A DNA stretch of 64,000 nt from Ascaphus truei (lineage: Eukaryota; Chordata; Amphibia; Anura; Ascaphidae). The position numbers were made by a program, and so were the translations under genes. The notes below the pieces were generated by a model. That model saw nothing but the letters and a program-made list of their open reading frames with translations, was not told where the DNA came from and searched no databases. Position 1 is the stretch's first letter. Every line of letters starts with the position of its first letter. The stretch covers positions 229,000,148 to 229,064,147 of the forward strand of contig CM071568.1 of NCBI GenBank assembly GCA_036426205.1, in the 5' to 3' direction. This document shows positions 13,401 to 21,839 of the stretch, one piece after another.

Positions 13401-13512
13401 CTTCCCTGCCCTAGGACCGGGAGTTGCTGGTTACCTTACTGCAGGATCTACATCAACAGTTATGCCCAACGTGCCACCACCGGTGGATCATGAAGTGGGA
13501 GATCTTGGCTAG
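1274..13512 (+). CDS. dnajc13: DnaJ homolog subfamily C member 13 (RME-8), C-terminal part, 8 exons
   Basis: The coding segments are 1274-1443, 1947-1989, 2398-2571, 3269-3448, 3540-3680, 4251-4394, 8916-9015 and 13415-13512. They join in frame to 349 residues plus a TAG stop. Each has AG before it and GT after it (except the last), and the phases agree. The protein matches the C-terminal end of vertebrate DNAJC13 as I remember it, including [30 protein letters not shown] and a tail [23 protein letters not shown]13 is about 2240 residues in mammals. It is a peripheral endosomal protein that brings Hsc70 to early endosomes through a central J domain and acts in retromer and WASH-dependent sorting. 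The J domain is not in this window; the part seen is the C-terminal helical armadillo-like region. The gene runs in the same direction as topbp1, about 15 kb downstream. Coding sequence is undamaged, so the gene is probably functional. Confidence 0.95.
1947..1989 (+). CDS. dnajc13: dnajc13 exon B (43 bp micro-exon)
   Basis: This short exon is too small to stand out as an open frame. It lies after a long T run ending in TTCCAG and ends at a GTAAAT donor. It supplies [14 protein letters not shown], which completes the family sequence between exons A and C and restores phase 0 (170 + 43 = 71 codons). Confidence 0.9.
2398..2571 (+). CDS. dnajc13: dnajc13 exon C
   Basis: The acceptor is GTCCCAG and the donor GTAAGA, giving 58 codons in phase 0. 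It encodes [20 protein letters not shown] through [11 protein letters not shown], a strongly conserved stretch of the DNAJC13 C-terminal region. Confidence 0.94.
2572..3268. other. dnajc13 intron, no gene seen
   Basis: The central part (about 2680-3060) is GC-richer and looks like dispersed repeat DNA, with GGCTGGGGGGGAAAGCCCC near 2822, but I cannot assign a family. The rest is AT-rich. Confidence 0.4.
3269..3448 (+). CDS. dnajc13: dnajc13 exon D
   Basis: The acceptor is ACCCTCAG and the donor GTAATA, giving 60 codons in phase 0. It encodes [20 protein letters not shown] and the helix pair [20 protein letters not shown]. The armadillo-like helical pattern matches DNAJC13. Confidence 0.94.
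3540..3680 (+). CDS. dnajc13: dnajc13 exon E
   Basis: The acceptor is CTCCCATAG and the donor GTAAGA, giving 47 codons in phase 0. It encodes [20 protein letters not shown] through [13 protein letters not shown]. Only a 91 bp intron separates it from exon D. Confidence 0.93.
3681..4250. other. dnajc13 intron with purine-rich, hAT-like remnant
   Basis: A G-rich tract lies at 3910-4020, followed by CACACTTGCGGCCCTTGATG at about 4116-4135, a motif common near the ends of hAT-like non-autonomous elements. Ends could not be defined, so the assignment is weak. Confidence 0.3.
4251..4394 (+). CDS. dnajc13: dnajc13 exon F
   Basis: The acceptor is TGTGTTGCAG and the donor GTGAGT, giving 48 codons in phase 0. 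It encodes [20 protein letters not shown] and [20 protein letters not shown]. The following 4.5 kb intron contains the first Tx1/L1-like LINE copy. Confidence 0.94.
4775..7310 (+). mobile_element. Tx1/L1-like LINE copy 1, internally deleted
   Basis: The element begins near GGGGGCGTGGCCAAGAC, has a long 5' leader, and carries an ORF1 relic from about 6020 (starting MPPKNKK) to about 6800. The C-terminal RNA-binding part of ORF1 is clear: [31 protein letters not shown] and a degenerate LRYRW. After a few codons resembling the start of ORF2 (KETHF at about 6850) the sequence jumps at about 6930 to the extreme 3' end of ORF2 ([19 protein letters not shown]), which matches the end of copy 2 at about 36390-36450. 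Most of ORF2, including the reverse transcriptase, is missing. The tail has an A run near 7303. Many stops show it is dead. Confidence 0.8.
6596..6802 (+). pseudogene. LINE ORF1 C-terminal fragment (transposase_22-like)
   Basis: This open stretch matches the conserved C-terminal domain of L1 ORF1 nucleic-acid chaperones: a [14 protein letters not shown] helix followed by [20 protein letters not shown]. Coding extends upstream in broken frames with acidic, RNA-binding-like sequence ([20 protein letters not shown] near 6490). Frameshifts and stops make it a pseudogene. Confidence 0.75.
7500..8060. repeat. CT-rich satellite-like block
   Basis: The block consists of irregular repeats of words such as CAGCTCTCTCTCCCCCT, with homopyrimidine on the + strand and homopurine on the other. 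It is a degenerate minisatellite. The open frames it yields on the - strand (ER and EGERE repeats) are artefacts. Confidence 0.85.
8107..8250. repeat. Inverted repeat with about 50 bp arms
   Basis: GGAGATGATGGTACGAGGCG at 8107 onwards is mirrored by a right arm ending in CATACCATCATCTCC at 8250. The arms run 8107-8160 and 8199-8250, with a loop of about 40 bp. It may be the core of a GC-rich MITE that also contains the CT-rich block. From 8340 to 8915 I see nothing but AT-rich intron. Confidence 0.7.
8916..9015 (+). CDS. dnajc13: dnajc13 exon G
   Basis: The acceptor is CTTTTCCAG and the donor GTAAGC. It holds 33 codons plus one base and encodes [20 protein letters not shown] and TQTAGYLTG, as in vertebrate DNAJC13. 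The frame closes soon after the donor, which supports the splice site. Confidence 0.92.
9453..9733. mobile_element. TTAA-bounded MITE, 281 bp
   Basis: The element starts TTAACGCTTTGGGTG and ends with the inverse of TTAACCCTTGGAGTG, so both ends carry TTAA with imperfect terminal inverted repeats. TTAA targets are typical of piggyBac and Kolobok superfamilies. It has no coding capacity. The intron from 9016 to 9452 is otherwise featureless. Confidence 0.6.
9832..10163. mobile_element. Tigger/pogo-type MITE, copy 1
   Basis: Termini CAGGCATACCCCGC and GCGGGGTATGCCTG form inverted repeats flanked by TA on both sides, the target preference of Tc1/mariner/pogo elements. The CAGGCATACC terminus resembles known Tigger ends. 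It is 332 bp with no transposase. A near-identical copy lies 1.04 kb downstream. From 10166 to 11203 I see only AT-rich intron. Confidence 0.8.
11204..11534. mobile_element. Tigger/pogo-type MITE, copy 2
   Basis: This copy has the same termini, length (331 bp), orientation and internal sequence as copy 1, with scattered substitutions, and TA at each end. The internal CTTTAAGTACACTCGCGAGT block is shared. From 11535 to 13414 the intron is AT-rich, with a T/GT microsatellite near 12841-12865 and no exon I can support. Confidence 0.8.
13415..13512 (+). CDS. dnajc13: dnajc13 terminal coding exon
   Basis: The acceptor is CCCTGCCCTAG. With the single base left by exon G it reads [19 protein letters not shown], then [12 protein letters not shown] and TAG at 13510-13512. 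This is the typical DNAJC13 C-terminus. A longer open frame over the same bases (13424-13615) is the wrong phase. By recollection, mammalian proteins run a few residues past this point. Confidence 0.92.
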
Positions 13513-13700
13513 AAGATGTAGAATTTCCAATGAAGATCAAAGATATGCGGAATCGCTAATTGTTGCACGAGGGAGAGCGCCACAAACCTCCCCTCCCCCC
13601 CTTGAGGTTGATTGAAAGGAACTTTATTTTCTGCCTTCCTTGTTTTATGACGAAGTGTTATTCCTTTTTGTAATAAATATATTTTTATTTAGGGATAAAA
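13513..13700 (+). other. dnajc13: dnajc13 3' UTR with poly(A) signal
   Basis: The sequence after the stop codon is AT-rich and has no conserved frame. A canonical AATAAA lies at 13672-13677, about 160 bp after the stop. A further AATAAA at 14288-14293 could serve a longer transcript. The exact 3' end is not visible from sequence alone. Confidence 0.5.
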
Positions 13701-14910
13701 AAACAAAACAATCCTGGGGCGTCATTCTGATAAATCACTATGTAACATAAACATGAAAGCACTCCGTGGATCAGCCGTATGGGCACACAAGTATTTTTTT
13801 TTTTTGTCTTTCCTTTTGTACCTGGCCACATTTTCTTCCTTTGTATTTGTTTACAAGACTGTGAATCAAAACTGAGAAAAATAATAATCTCCCTGTTGTA
13901 AGTTTTATATTCCATGAATTGGTGGGGCTGTGGAGTAAAACAAACGCCTAAAGAGCATTTTGTTTCCGTTCGTTCATGTTTTACGTGATTGGGCTCGCTT
14001 GAACATTACTGGGTTTTGACATTGTTCTTGCTCATTAATGTCCTTTTTTCCAAATCATTAACACTATCCTCCCAAGAATGAAGGGCAGTAGACATTCACA
14101 TGTACAGCATAGCTTTACCAAATACAAAAATAAATAAAATGAATATCTGCGTGAAGAAAAACTCAAATAATGTCAGTCTGTTATGTAAGAACCTAGTGAA
14201 ATAGTTACATGCATTATCCAGTATATAAATCTTTCTATGAATGTACATTATACATATAATTCATTCGTGTACATACAATTTTAAGAAAATAAAGGGAATT
14301 GACAACCTTGTTAATTACATTTCTGTCCAACTGTTTCAATACATGTTGTAATGGTTATTTAAAACGTTAACATGGCAATAACAAACACTAATATTCCTTT
14401 ATATTTTATACTTTTGAGATCTATCTAAGAAACATTGATGCATATAGAGGTATTTTCATCTTTCATCAATGTATCAAGGTACAGTACTTGCTCCAATGTT
14501 TACTTTGTGTGCAACAGCTTGCAATTAGGGCCGTGTTAATAAGAGGGATCAGTGAGAAGTTACCTGACTAACCGCTGTGGCATTTTTTGTCTTTGTTTTC
14601 TACTGCACATCAAAAAAAATTTATATTGTAAGCACCTGCAAGCAGACAATGAAACAGTGAGTGAAAACACAATTATCTCTTGCATTCCCCATGAGCGTAA
14701 ATCACCATAGGAATTTAGGCAGCTCTCAGCTGGATGTAGGACACTTTCAGGGCACCTTCGGAAAGAAGGGAGTTTTGTAATACTGCTGCACACAGCTCAC
14801 GTTACAAGTTCTGCAAGAATATTGATGGTGAATTTTATAAAGAGGTATTTGATTTTTCAAAAGATAAAAACCCTAGTGCTAGATCCAACGTGACAAATTA
14901 TATAGTTTAA
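13700..14910. other. Intergenic AT-rich DNA
   Basis: No gene, RNA or clear repeat is visible. Part of it may be an extended 3' UTR of dnajc13 if the later AATAAA at 14288 is used. Confidence 0.4.
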
Positions 14911-15182
14911 CTAGCTGATATACCCGGCGTTGCCCGGCATTGAATTCTCCCGCTCCCCCCACCTATCTCCGCTCCCCTCCCTCTCTTTTTTTTCTTCGCT
15001 CCCCCTCTCTCTCTCCCCCCCTTCCCCTTTCTCCCCCGTTAACAGACAATCGGGCCCCCTGCACATGAATGTGGCCCCGGTGTTAATAGTGGGTTCCCCC
15101 CTACCCCCGTTCACAGCTCCGTCCTTCCCCCCTTCACACCTCTGTTTCCTCCCCCCTCTCACATGTCCAGTTCCCCCCCTTC

Positions 15183-15958
15183 AGAGCTCGTGGGTGAGTG
15201 ACGGGTGGGTTGATGAGAGGAGTGGGTGGTGGGTGACTGAGTGAGTGGGTGGGTGGGTGAAGGGGTGGGTGGGTGACTTTGAGGTGACTGGAGTGGGTGG
15301 TGATGGTGGGTGACTGGGTGGGTGAGTGATGGGTGGTGGGTGGGTGACTGAGTGAGCTGGGGTGGGTGAGGACTGAGTGGGTGGTGACTGAGTTGACTGG
15401 GGAGTGGGTGAGTGACTGAGGTGGGTTGGTGGGTGAGTGACTGATATGGGTGGGTGACTGAGGGACTGGTTGGGTGGGGGTGGTGACTGAGTGAGTGACT
15501 GGGTGGTGGGTGACTGAGTGACGGGTGGGTGGGTGGGTGATATTGAGTGACTGAGGGGTGGGTGACTGGGGGGGTGAGTGACTGGGGGGTGAGTGATGGT
15601 GGGTGGGTGACTTGAGTGACTGAGTGAGTGACCTGATGGTGGGTGAGTGAGCTGGTGATGGGCTGGGGGATGTGACTGAGTGACTGGGTGGGGTGAGTGA
15701 CTGGGGGGGTGAGTGACTGGTGGGTGGGTGACTGGGGTGAGTGAATGGGTGGGTTGGGTGACTGGGTGGGTGGGGGTGGGTGAGTGACTGGGTGGGTGGG
15801 TGACTGGACGGGTGGTGGGTGAGTGATGGTGTGGTGAGTGACGGGTGGGTGGGTGACTTGACTGGGTGGGTGGGTGACTAGTGACGTTAGAAGGGGTGGG
15901 GTGACTGAGTGACAATGGGTGGGTGACGTGAGTGGACGTGGGTGGGTGGTGTGACATG
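15183..15958. repeat. G-rich minisatellite of TGGG and TGAC words, block 1
   Basis: The + strand is about 780 bp of irregular GGGTGGGTGACTGAGTGACT-type units. Each unit has several GGG runs spaced by single bases. The - strand reads open for 258 codons as Ser/His/Pro/Thr repeats (HPPTHP, VTQSP), which follows from the unit composition and does not indicate a protein. Confidence 0.9.
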
Positions 15959-16404
15959 GACTGGGTGATTAGTGTGAGGTCGACGGTTCTGGATTGCCCC
16001 CTTCCTTCCTGCTGGGGGCAAGGTTGGATGTCGCTTCGGTAGGCATCTACTAAATCTTGGTGGCACCACGGTCCACAATTGGCACTCTGGGCTCCAGTGT
16101 AGGGGGCCGTTGGTCACCGAGATGTTTCAACGGGCTGGTGTGCCGCGAGGCCGACAGCAGGACGATAACTCTCAGGGGTCCCAGGCGGATCTTTTTATGT
16201 GCGTTTATTTCGCCCTCTTTCCCATCTCCCCTGCTTTGCAATGTATCCCCGGCGTATCTTATATTTTTCTTACAGCCTCCATGCCTCCCACTTCATTTCT
16301 CACTTACTATCTGGAGGGTTCGTGGCCTTGGAGTACTGTGGCCCTTCCTCCCTCCTGGTATATTCACATACTGCGCCAATTAGGCTGGCACGTGAGGACG
16401 GGGT

Positions 16405-17217
16405 GGGTGCTTGACTGACTGGCGTGGCGTGACTGACTGGGTGGGTTGACTGAGTGACGTTGACTGAGTGGGGGTTGGGTGGGCACTGATTGACAATGGG
16501 TGGTGATGAGGGACAATGGGTGGGGGACTGGTGGCGGTGTGGACTGGGTGAGGTGACCTGACTGTGGTGGGCAGGTGGGTTGACTTTGGTGGGTGGTGAA
16601 TGAGTGACACTTGGGGTTTGGGAGAATGGCGTGGGTGCTGAGTGATGGGTGCGGTGGGGTGAGTGACTGGGTGGGTGGGTGAGTGAGTGGGTGGGTGGGT
16701 GACTGGGTTTGGGTGGGTTACTGAGTGACGTTGACTGGGTGGGTGGGTGACTGAATGACAATGGGTGGGTGACTGAGTGACAATGGGTGGGTGACTGACT
16801 TGGTGGGTGGGTGACTGAGTGACTGGGTGGGTGGGTGACTGAGTGACTGGGTGGGTGGGTGAGTGACTGGGTGGGTGACTGAGTGGGTGGGTGGGTGACC
16901 TTGAGTGGGTGGGTGAGTGAGTGGCTGGGTGGGTGACTGGGTGGGTGACCTTGACTGGGTGGGTGGGTGACTGACTGGGTGGGTGGGTGACTGACTGGGT
17001 GGGTGATTGAGTGACACTTGAGTGGGTGAGTGACTGGGTGGGTGGGTGACTGAGTGACTGGGTGGGTTGGTTGCTTGACTGGGTGGGTGAGTGACTGGGT
17101 GGGTGGGTGACTGAGTGACTGGGTAGGTGAGTGACTGGGTGGGTGACTGGGTGGGTGGGTGACTGAGTGACTGGGTGGGTGGGTGACTGAGTGACTGGGT
17201 GGGTGGGTGGGTTGGGT
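16405..17217. repeat. G-rich minisatellite of TGGG and TGAC words, block 2
   Basis: This uses the same unit vocabulary as block 1 but is more regular, with GACTGAGTGACTGGGTGGGT dominating after 16780. It stands 440 bp after block 1, in the same orientation. The - strand is open for 291 codons of Pro/Thr/His/Ser repeat, an artefact of unit structure. Confidence 0.92.
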
Positions 17218-17304
17218 GTGTTATCTTTCCCCCCCCCCTGCATCTGTTCCCCCACCCCTGCATCTCTTCTTCCCTCCCCCCCTTCATGCTATCCCTGGAG
17301 GCAG

Positions 17305-17612
17305 CAGGTGTGAGGCGCGGTGAGGCGGTCGTGGCAGCCGCAGCTGTTGGGAGGGGGAAGGACAGCAGCGCGGGGCCTGTGAGGCACGGTGAGGCGGCCG
17401 TGGCAGCCGCAGCTGTTGGGGGAGGGGGGAAGGACAGCAGCGCGGGGCCTGTGAGGCACGGTGAGGCGGCCGTGGCAGCCGCAGCTATTGGGGGGGGGGG
17501 GGAGGAGGACAGCAGCGCGGGGCCTGTGAGGCATGGTGAGGTGGCAGCTGCAGCTGTTGGTCGGGGGGAAGGACAGCAGCGCGGGGCCTGTGAGGCGCGC
17601 GTGGCAACCGCA
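17305..17612. repeat. GC-rich minisatellite, units of about 65-70 bp
   Basis: Four to five units share GGACAGCAGCGCGGGGCCTG, TGAGGCACGGTGAGGCGG and GTGGCAGCCGCAGCTGTTGG. The G run between them varies in length. The whole stretch is CpG-rich. A + strand frame (17199-17732) stays open through the array but shows no conserved domain. Confidence 0.88.
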
Positions 17613-17880
17613 GTACCCGTCCGCCTGCTCGATCAGTCACCCGACCGGCCGCTCCCACGTGCATGTGAGGCGGGAGGCAGCATGTTGTGGCCGCTCCCCC
17701 GCTGTGTCCCGGGCGCTCGCGCCGGTGTGTGAGCTTGGGGGAGAGAGGTGTGACCTTTGGCCCGTCACTCCACCTCAGGCCAATGAGAGGTGTGCGGGGG
17801 CGGGCGGCCAAGGGAGCAATCTCATTGGCCTGAGGCACAGGACAACCAGACACGCATACAACACTTTCAGAAATATATAT

Positions 17881-17911
<31 letters not shown>

Positions 17912-17924
17912 CAGTAGTGAGAAA

Positions 17925-18290
17925 AAGGTTGTGAAACATATTTTCACATATTTCAAACCTAAAATGTTATTGGATCTTAATCAAAGTCCTAATAATAGAT
18001 GAAGATAACCTGATCAAACAAATGTCCCAAAATCATGATACTACTTAAACATTTATTGATCCACAAATAATTCAACATCTATGTGTGAAAAAGCATGTGA
18101 ACCTTTATATTCAGTACATGGTGGCACTCCCTTGAGCAGCAATGACTTCAACTATGCGTTTCATGTGGTTGCTGGTCCGTCTCCTACATCGGCTTTGAGG
18201 AATTTTGGCCCATTCCTCCATACAGATGTTGATAAAGAAATGATCATATGCCATCAAGAAACACCCATAATATGCAGGTATTCTGCTCAA
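17925..18290. mobile_element. DNA-transposon-like repeat of the kind found in fish and frogs
   Basis: The block includes AAAAAGCATGTGAACCTTTA, TTGAGCAGCAATGACTTCAA and GAGGAATTTTGGCCCATTCC, phrases I recognise from a high-copy non-autonomous element in fish and amphibian genomes. I am not sure of the superfamily. The left end may begin at the (GATA)n run. Confidence 0.45.
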
Positions 18291-18299
18291 GAAAAAGAG

Positions 18300-20240
18300 A
18301 CCCACCGAGCATCATATGTGAATACACTTGCAATATGTTCATTGGTTTTTCTCTCCAACTCCCTGCTTGACTCTTTGCAATTTGGTTTCCATCCTCAACA
18401 ATCTACTGAGAAGGCACTAACCAAAGTTTCCAATTACCTACTCGCGGTTAAGTCTAAGGATCACTCCTTACTAATTCTCATGGATCTCTCTGCTGCCTTT
18501 GACACAGTTGATCATCCCTTCTCCTGGTTCACGTCCTAACTATCCAACCACTTCTTCAGTGTCCTCTGGTGTCTCCTTTTCACTCTCTGTCCCACAAGGC
18601 TTTGTCCTTGGCCATCTGCTCTTCCCACTCTATACTTTTTTTCTTGGTTAACTAATACAATCTTTTGGCCTTCAGTATCATCACTATGCCAATTACGCAT
18701 CTCTTTCCCTGACCTCTTTTCTTGTGTCACTGTCTCTTAGCAATCTCCTCCTTGAAGTCTCACTTTTACCTGAAGCTTTATGAAAATAAATGTTTTGTCT
18801 TTTGCTAAAATACCATAAGATTCTTGTAGAGTGAAAGTCTTTCTTATAGTTTCAATATATGTATTGTTGAGGTATTATTTAATACCAAGCCTCAGCAGGA
18901 ATAATATGTTACAGGCAGTGGCTGTTTAAAAAATAAGTCCTTAGGCACTTACCTTGTGCTGTCGCGTTGCCATGGCAACGCAACGCGTATGACTTTCCAT
19001 TGCCAGCCGCGCATGTGCCTCCAGCAAGCGCCCATTGCGCATGTGCACGAGTGGCTGGCAAGTGCTGATCACACATGCGCCGATGTACGCCGCCCCAAAA
19101 TGTTGCTGCCCTAAGCCCGGTCTTAATGGGAAGTCATCCATTGGTTACAGGTTATAGACAGAGAACAATGTGCCTGATTAGCTGTTTCTGTGGTAATTTT
19201 TCCTCAAGCAAGGCTTTTCTAACTACAAATTAACCTTTTCATTTTAGGCTTGTTTGGATGAAGTATTAAGGCACAAGGCATATATATTTATTGAAGGTCG
19301 TATATCTGCCGTCTGTCCGGTGTACTCCTACTAGCACCAAGCAAATGGTTCATTTTGCACTGTGTGAATAATGCCTGTCTCAGCATTTTCAAAGAGCATG
19401 CAAAATTAACTCCTTAAATGGCTTCTTCAATGGAGCTGACCCTTTGAACCCCAAAAATCAATACTTTACATTTACAAAATAGAATTAATACTCTCCCACT
19501 TTCACTGCCACCCCTACACCAAAACTCCCCTTCACTGGCAATAATATTACAATCTCATCAGCACCCCAAACCCGCTGCCTAGGGATCATCTTTGACTCTT
19601 ATCATCTCCTTCATTCCTCACATTCAATCCCTCACTAAATCCTGCTGCCTCCACCTCTGAAATATCACTAGGATACGCCGTTCTCTTACTCATGATGCAA
19701 CTAAAATCCTTATTCATCTTATCTAGCCTTGACTACTGCAACCTACTCATAGCTAGCATTCTCCTTGTCCATATGCCCCAACTCAAATCCATCCAAAATA
19801 CTGCTGCCAAACTCATCTACCTCACTCACTGCTCCACTTCTGCTGCTTCAGTATGCAAATCCCTACAGTGGCCTCCCGTATCCTCTAGAATCACATTTAA
19901 AACCCCATCTCTTACTTACAAAGCTCTCAATGACTCTGTGCCCCCCTTACATTTCAGCTTTAATCCCTAAACACCCCATATGTTCTGCCTGTGACATCTA
20001 CTACTCCTCTTGCCTTATTATGTCCTTTCACTTCCGCCTACAGACTTATCATATGTTGCCTCCTCTCTGGAATTCCCTACCACGTACTATCGGTCGGCCC
20101 AAGCTTTGAGACATTTAAAAACTCACCTTTTCTAGGAAGCTTCTCTTACATATCCTTATCATCCAACTCCTGTCCTCTCTCCCCTCTAATCATATTGGGA
20201 CCAGCTGTGCAGCTAGACCATACTCCATCCTGAGGCATAC
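18300..20240 (+). mobile_element. L2/CR1-like LINE, 5'-truncated and interrupted
   Basis: Part 1 (18340-18770) encodes reverse transcriptase motifs: [30 protein letters not shown], a degenerate VPQGFVLGHLLFPLY and YHHYAN where an active copy has YADD. Part 2 (about 19490-20215) resumes with CLGIIFDSYH, SSLDYCNLLIASILLVHMPQ, IQNTAAKLIY and LQWPPVSSRITFKT, the typical L2 C-terminal stretch. Both parts contain stops and frameshifts. The intervening 18775-19490 does not belong to the LINE and is probably a later insertion, with a GC-rich palindromic patch near 18960-19080. Confidence 0.8.
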
Positions 20241-20289
20241 CCTGTCTCCGGCCAAGCGCCAGTTAATTAAATAAATAAAATTTAAAAAA

Positions 20290-20580
20290 ATACCGGCGAT
20301 TCCCCACGGTCCCGGCGCGCATGCGCAGGGCCCGCTCCACCCCCCTGCACCCTCCCCCCCCCACCAACGTGGGACGGAGGGGGAAGTAACAAGCAAGCTC
20401 CTCTGCGGCCTGCTTCCCGCGTCCCTCCGAGCTCACCTCCCATGCCCCCCTCCCCCCCACGAGCTCACCTCCCGTGCCCTCCCACGCCCCCGAGCCCACC
20501 TCCTGTCCCGGGCAGCTGCCGCAGGGATATCGGGAGCAGGAGGGGAAAGCGTCCGGCGGCAAGCTGCACCCACCCGGTCA
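20290..20580. other. GC-rich intergenic block
   Basis: C-rich DNA with CCGGCGCGCATGCGCAGGGC at about 20311-20330. No gene is seen. It sits between the L2-like tail and a minisatellite and may be part of a larger composite repeat. Confidence 0.35.
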
Positions 20581-20582
20581 AG

Positions 20583-20845
20583 GTAAGTCACCGTCACCCA
20601 CCCAGTCACTGTTAGTCACTGTCACCCACCCAGTCACTGTTAGTCACTGTCACCCACCCAGTCACTGTCACCCTGTTACCCAGTCACTCTCTCCCACCCA
20701 TTCACTGTCACCCACCCAGTCACTGCCACCCACCCAGTCACTCTCTCCCAGTCAAAGGTCACTCACTCACCCAGTCACTGTCTACCACCCACGCACCGCC
20801 ATTCACCCAACTGTCATTCCACTCACCCACCCAGGCAGGCAGTCA
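20583..20845. repeat. Minisatellite CACCCACCCAGTCACTGT, reverse of the TGGG/TGAC type
   Basis: The units CACCCACCCAGTCACTGT and TAGTCACTGT are the complementary strand of the words filling 15.2-17.2 kb, so the same minisatellite type appears here inverted, about 3.4 kb away. Confidence 0.85.
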
Positions 20846-21054
20846 CATGTCTTTTGTTGAAAATATAAAAAATAAACAGGTTGCATTGTAATGTTTTTTT
20901 CTGTATCACAATAAGAAAACAGTTAAGTAAAAGTTGCGCGCTAAAAGATATTTTTTCGTGGTAGGTGTGCTATGGGTTCGGGGGGGGCGGGGGGAGGGCC
21001 CTGCTCCTTTCATTTGTCCCGGGCCCCATGATTTCTGTTGGCGGCCCTGTGGGT

Positions 21055-21470
21055 GATGAGGTGCAGGGGGGGAGAGGGTAATGGGTGATGTGAGGTGCAG
21101 GGGGGGAGAGGGTGATGGGTGATGTGAGGTGCAGAGGGGGAGGGGGATGGGTGATGGAAGGTGCAGGGGGGAGAGGGTGATGTGAGGTGCATGGGGGGTG
21201 ATTTGAGGTACAAGGGGTGTCATTAGAGGTACAAGGGTTGGTCATTGGAGGTGCAAGGGGGGGTGATTGGAGGTGCAAGGGGGGGTGATTGGAGGTGCAA
21301 GGGGGAGAGCGATGTGAGGTGCAAGGGGAGAGCGATGTGAGGTGCAAGGGGGAGAGCGATGTGAGGTGTATGGGGGGTGATGTGAGGTGCAAGGGGGGAG
21401 AGGGATGTGAGGTGCAAGGGGGGAGAGGGATGTGAGGTGCAAGGGGGGAGAGCGATGTGTGTTTGATGTG
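21055..21470. repeat. Minisatellite of GTGAGGTGCAAGGGGGGAGA units
   Basis: About 18 degenerate units of 20-26 bp (GATGTGAGGTGCAAGGGG and variants) fill this stretch. The - strand frames through it (HLTSLSPLAPHI repeats) are not genes. Confidence 0.88.
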
Positions 21471-21649
21471 GAGGGGGAGTATTGTGTGGGTGAGGGGGAG
21501 AGATGGGGGTATGAGAGATAGATGGGGAGTATCGCAAAGGTTGATAGTGAGGGGTTCTGGGGGAGATATGAGGATGATGATGATTTTACAAGTGCGCCCC
21601 AATTTTTTTTTCCTTGGAGCAGTTCGGCCCTTCTCACTTTACGAGTTGT

Positions 21650-21812
21650 GCAGGCCTGCTCTAGATTGTAAACTCCCACGAGCAGGACCCTCGTTACCTT
21701 CTGTATCTGTTTGTGCATGTCTGTCCTTATTTGATATGACATTCTGTTTTTGTAATATGCATCACTCTATACTCCCATTGTTAGCGCTTCACACATAAAA
21801 GGATAATAAAAC
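21650..21812 (+). mobile_element. L2-like LINE 3' tail
   Basis: TAGATTGTAAACTCCCACGA, GCAGGACCCTCGTTACC and GTTAGCGCTTCACACATAAA are the typical 3' end of L2-type LINEs in lower vertebrates, here in sense orientation. The tail is followed by a short A-rich end. Confidence 0.6.
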
Positions 21813-21839
21813 AGGGAAAGGCACATAAAGAATTAAATC

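Larger units (their letters stand above)
14913..17910. mobile_element. Composite repeat built of minisatellites, possibly one retroposon-like unit
   Basis: The block starts abruptly with CTGATATACCCGGCGTTGCC and ends in ACTTTCAGAAATATATATAT followed by a (GATA)n run at about 17881-17909. In between are CT-rich DNA, two G-rich minisatellites, a 440 bp non-repetitive core (15960-16400) and a GC-rich minisatellite. The defined left end and microsatellite tail suggest one element, but I could not identify a family or a coding domain. This is inference. Confidence 0.35.

Noticed and set aside
13424..13615. 63-codon frame overlapping the last dnajc13 exon
   Set aside because: Wrong phase relative to exon G; the correct frame stops at 13512 with the family C-terminus.
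15181..17287. Long - strand open frames of 258, 291 and 189 codons rich in Ser, His, Pro and Thr
   Set aside because: They are translations of the TGGG/TGAC minisatellite. Parallel frames stay open together and no domain, start context or splice signal supports a gene.
17199..17732. 177-codon + strand frame over GC-rich DNA
   Set aside because: It follows the 65-70 bp minisatellite units and has no recognisable domain.
20906..21742. - strand frames with HLTSLSPLAPHI repeats
   Set aside because: They are generated by the GTGAGGTGCAAGGGG minisatellite.
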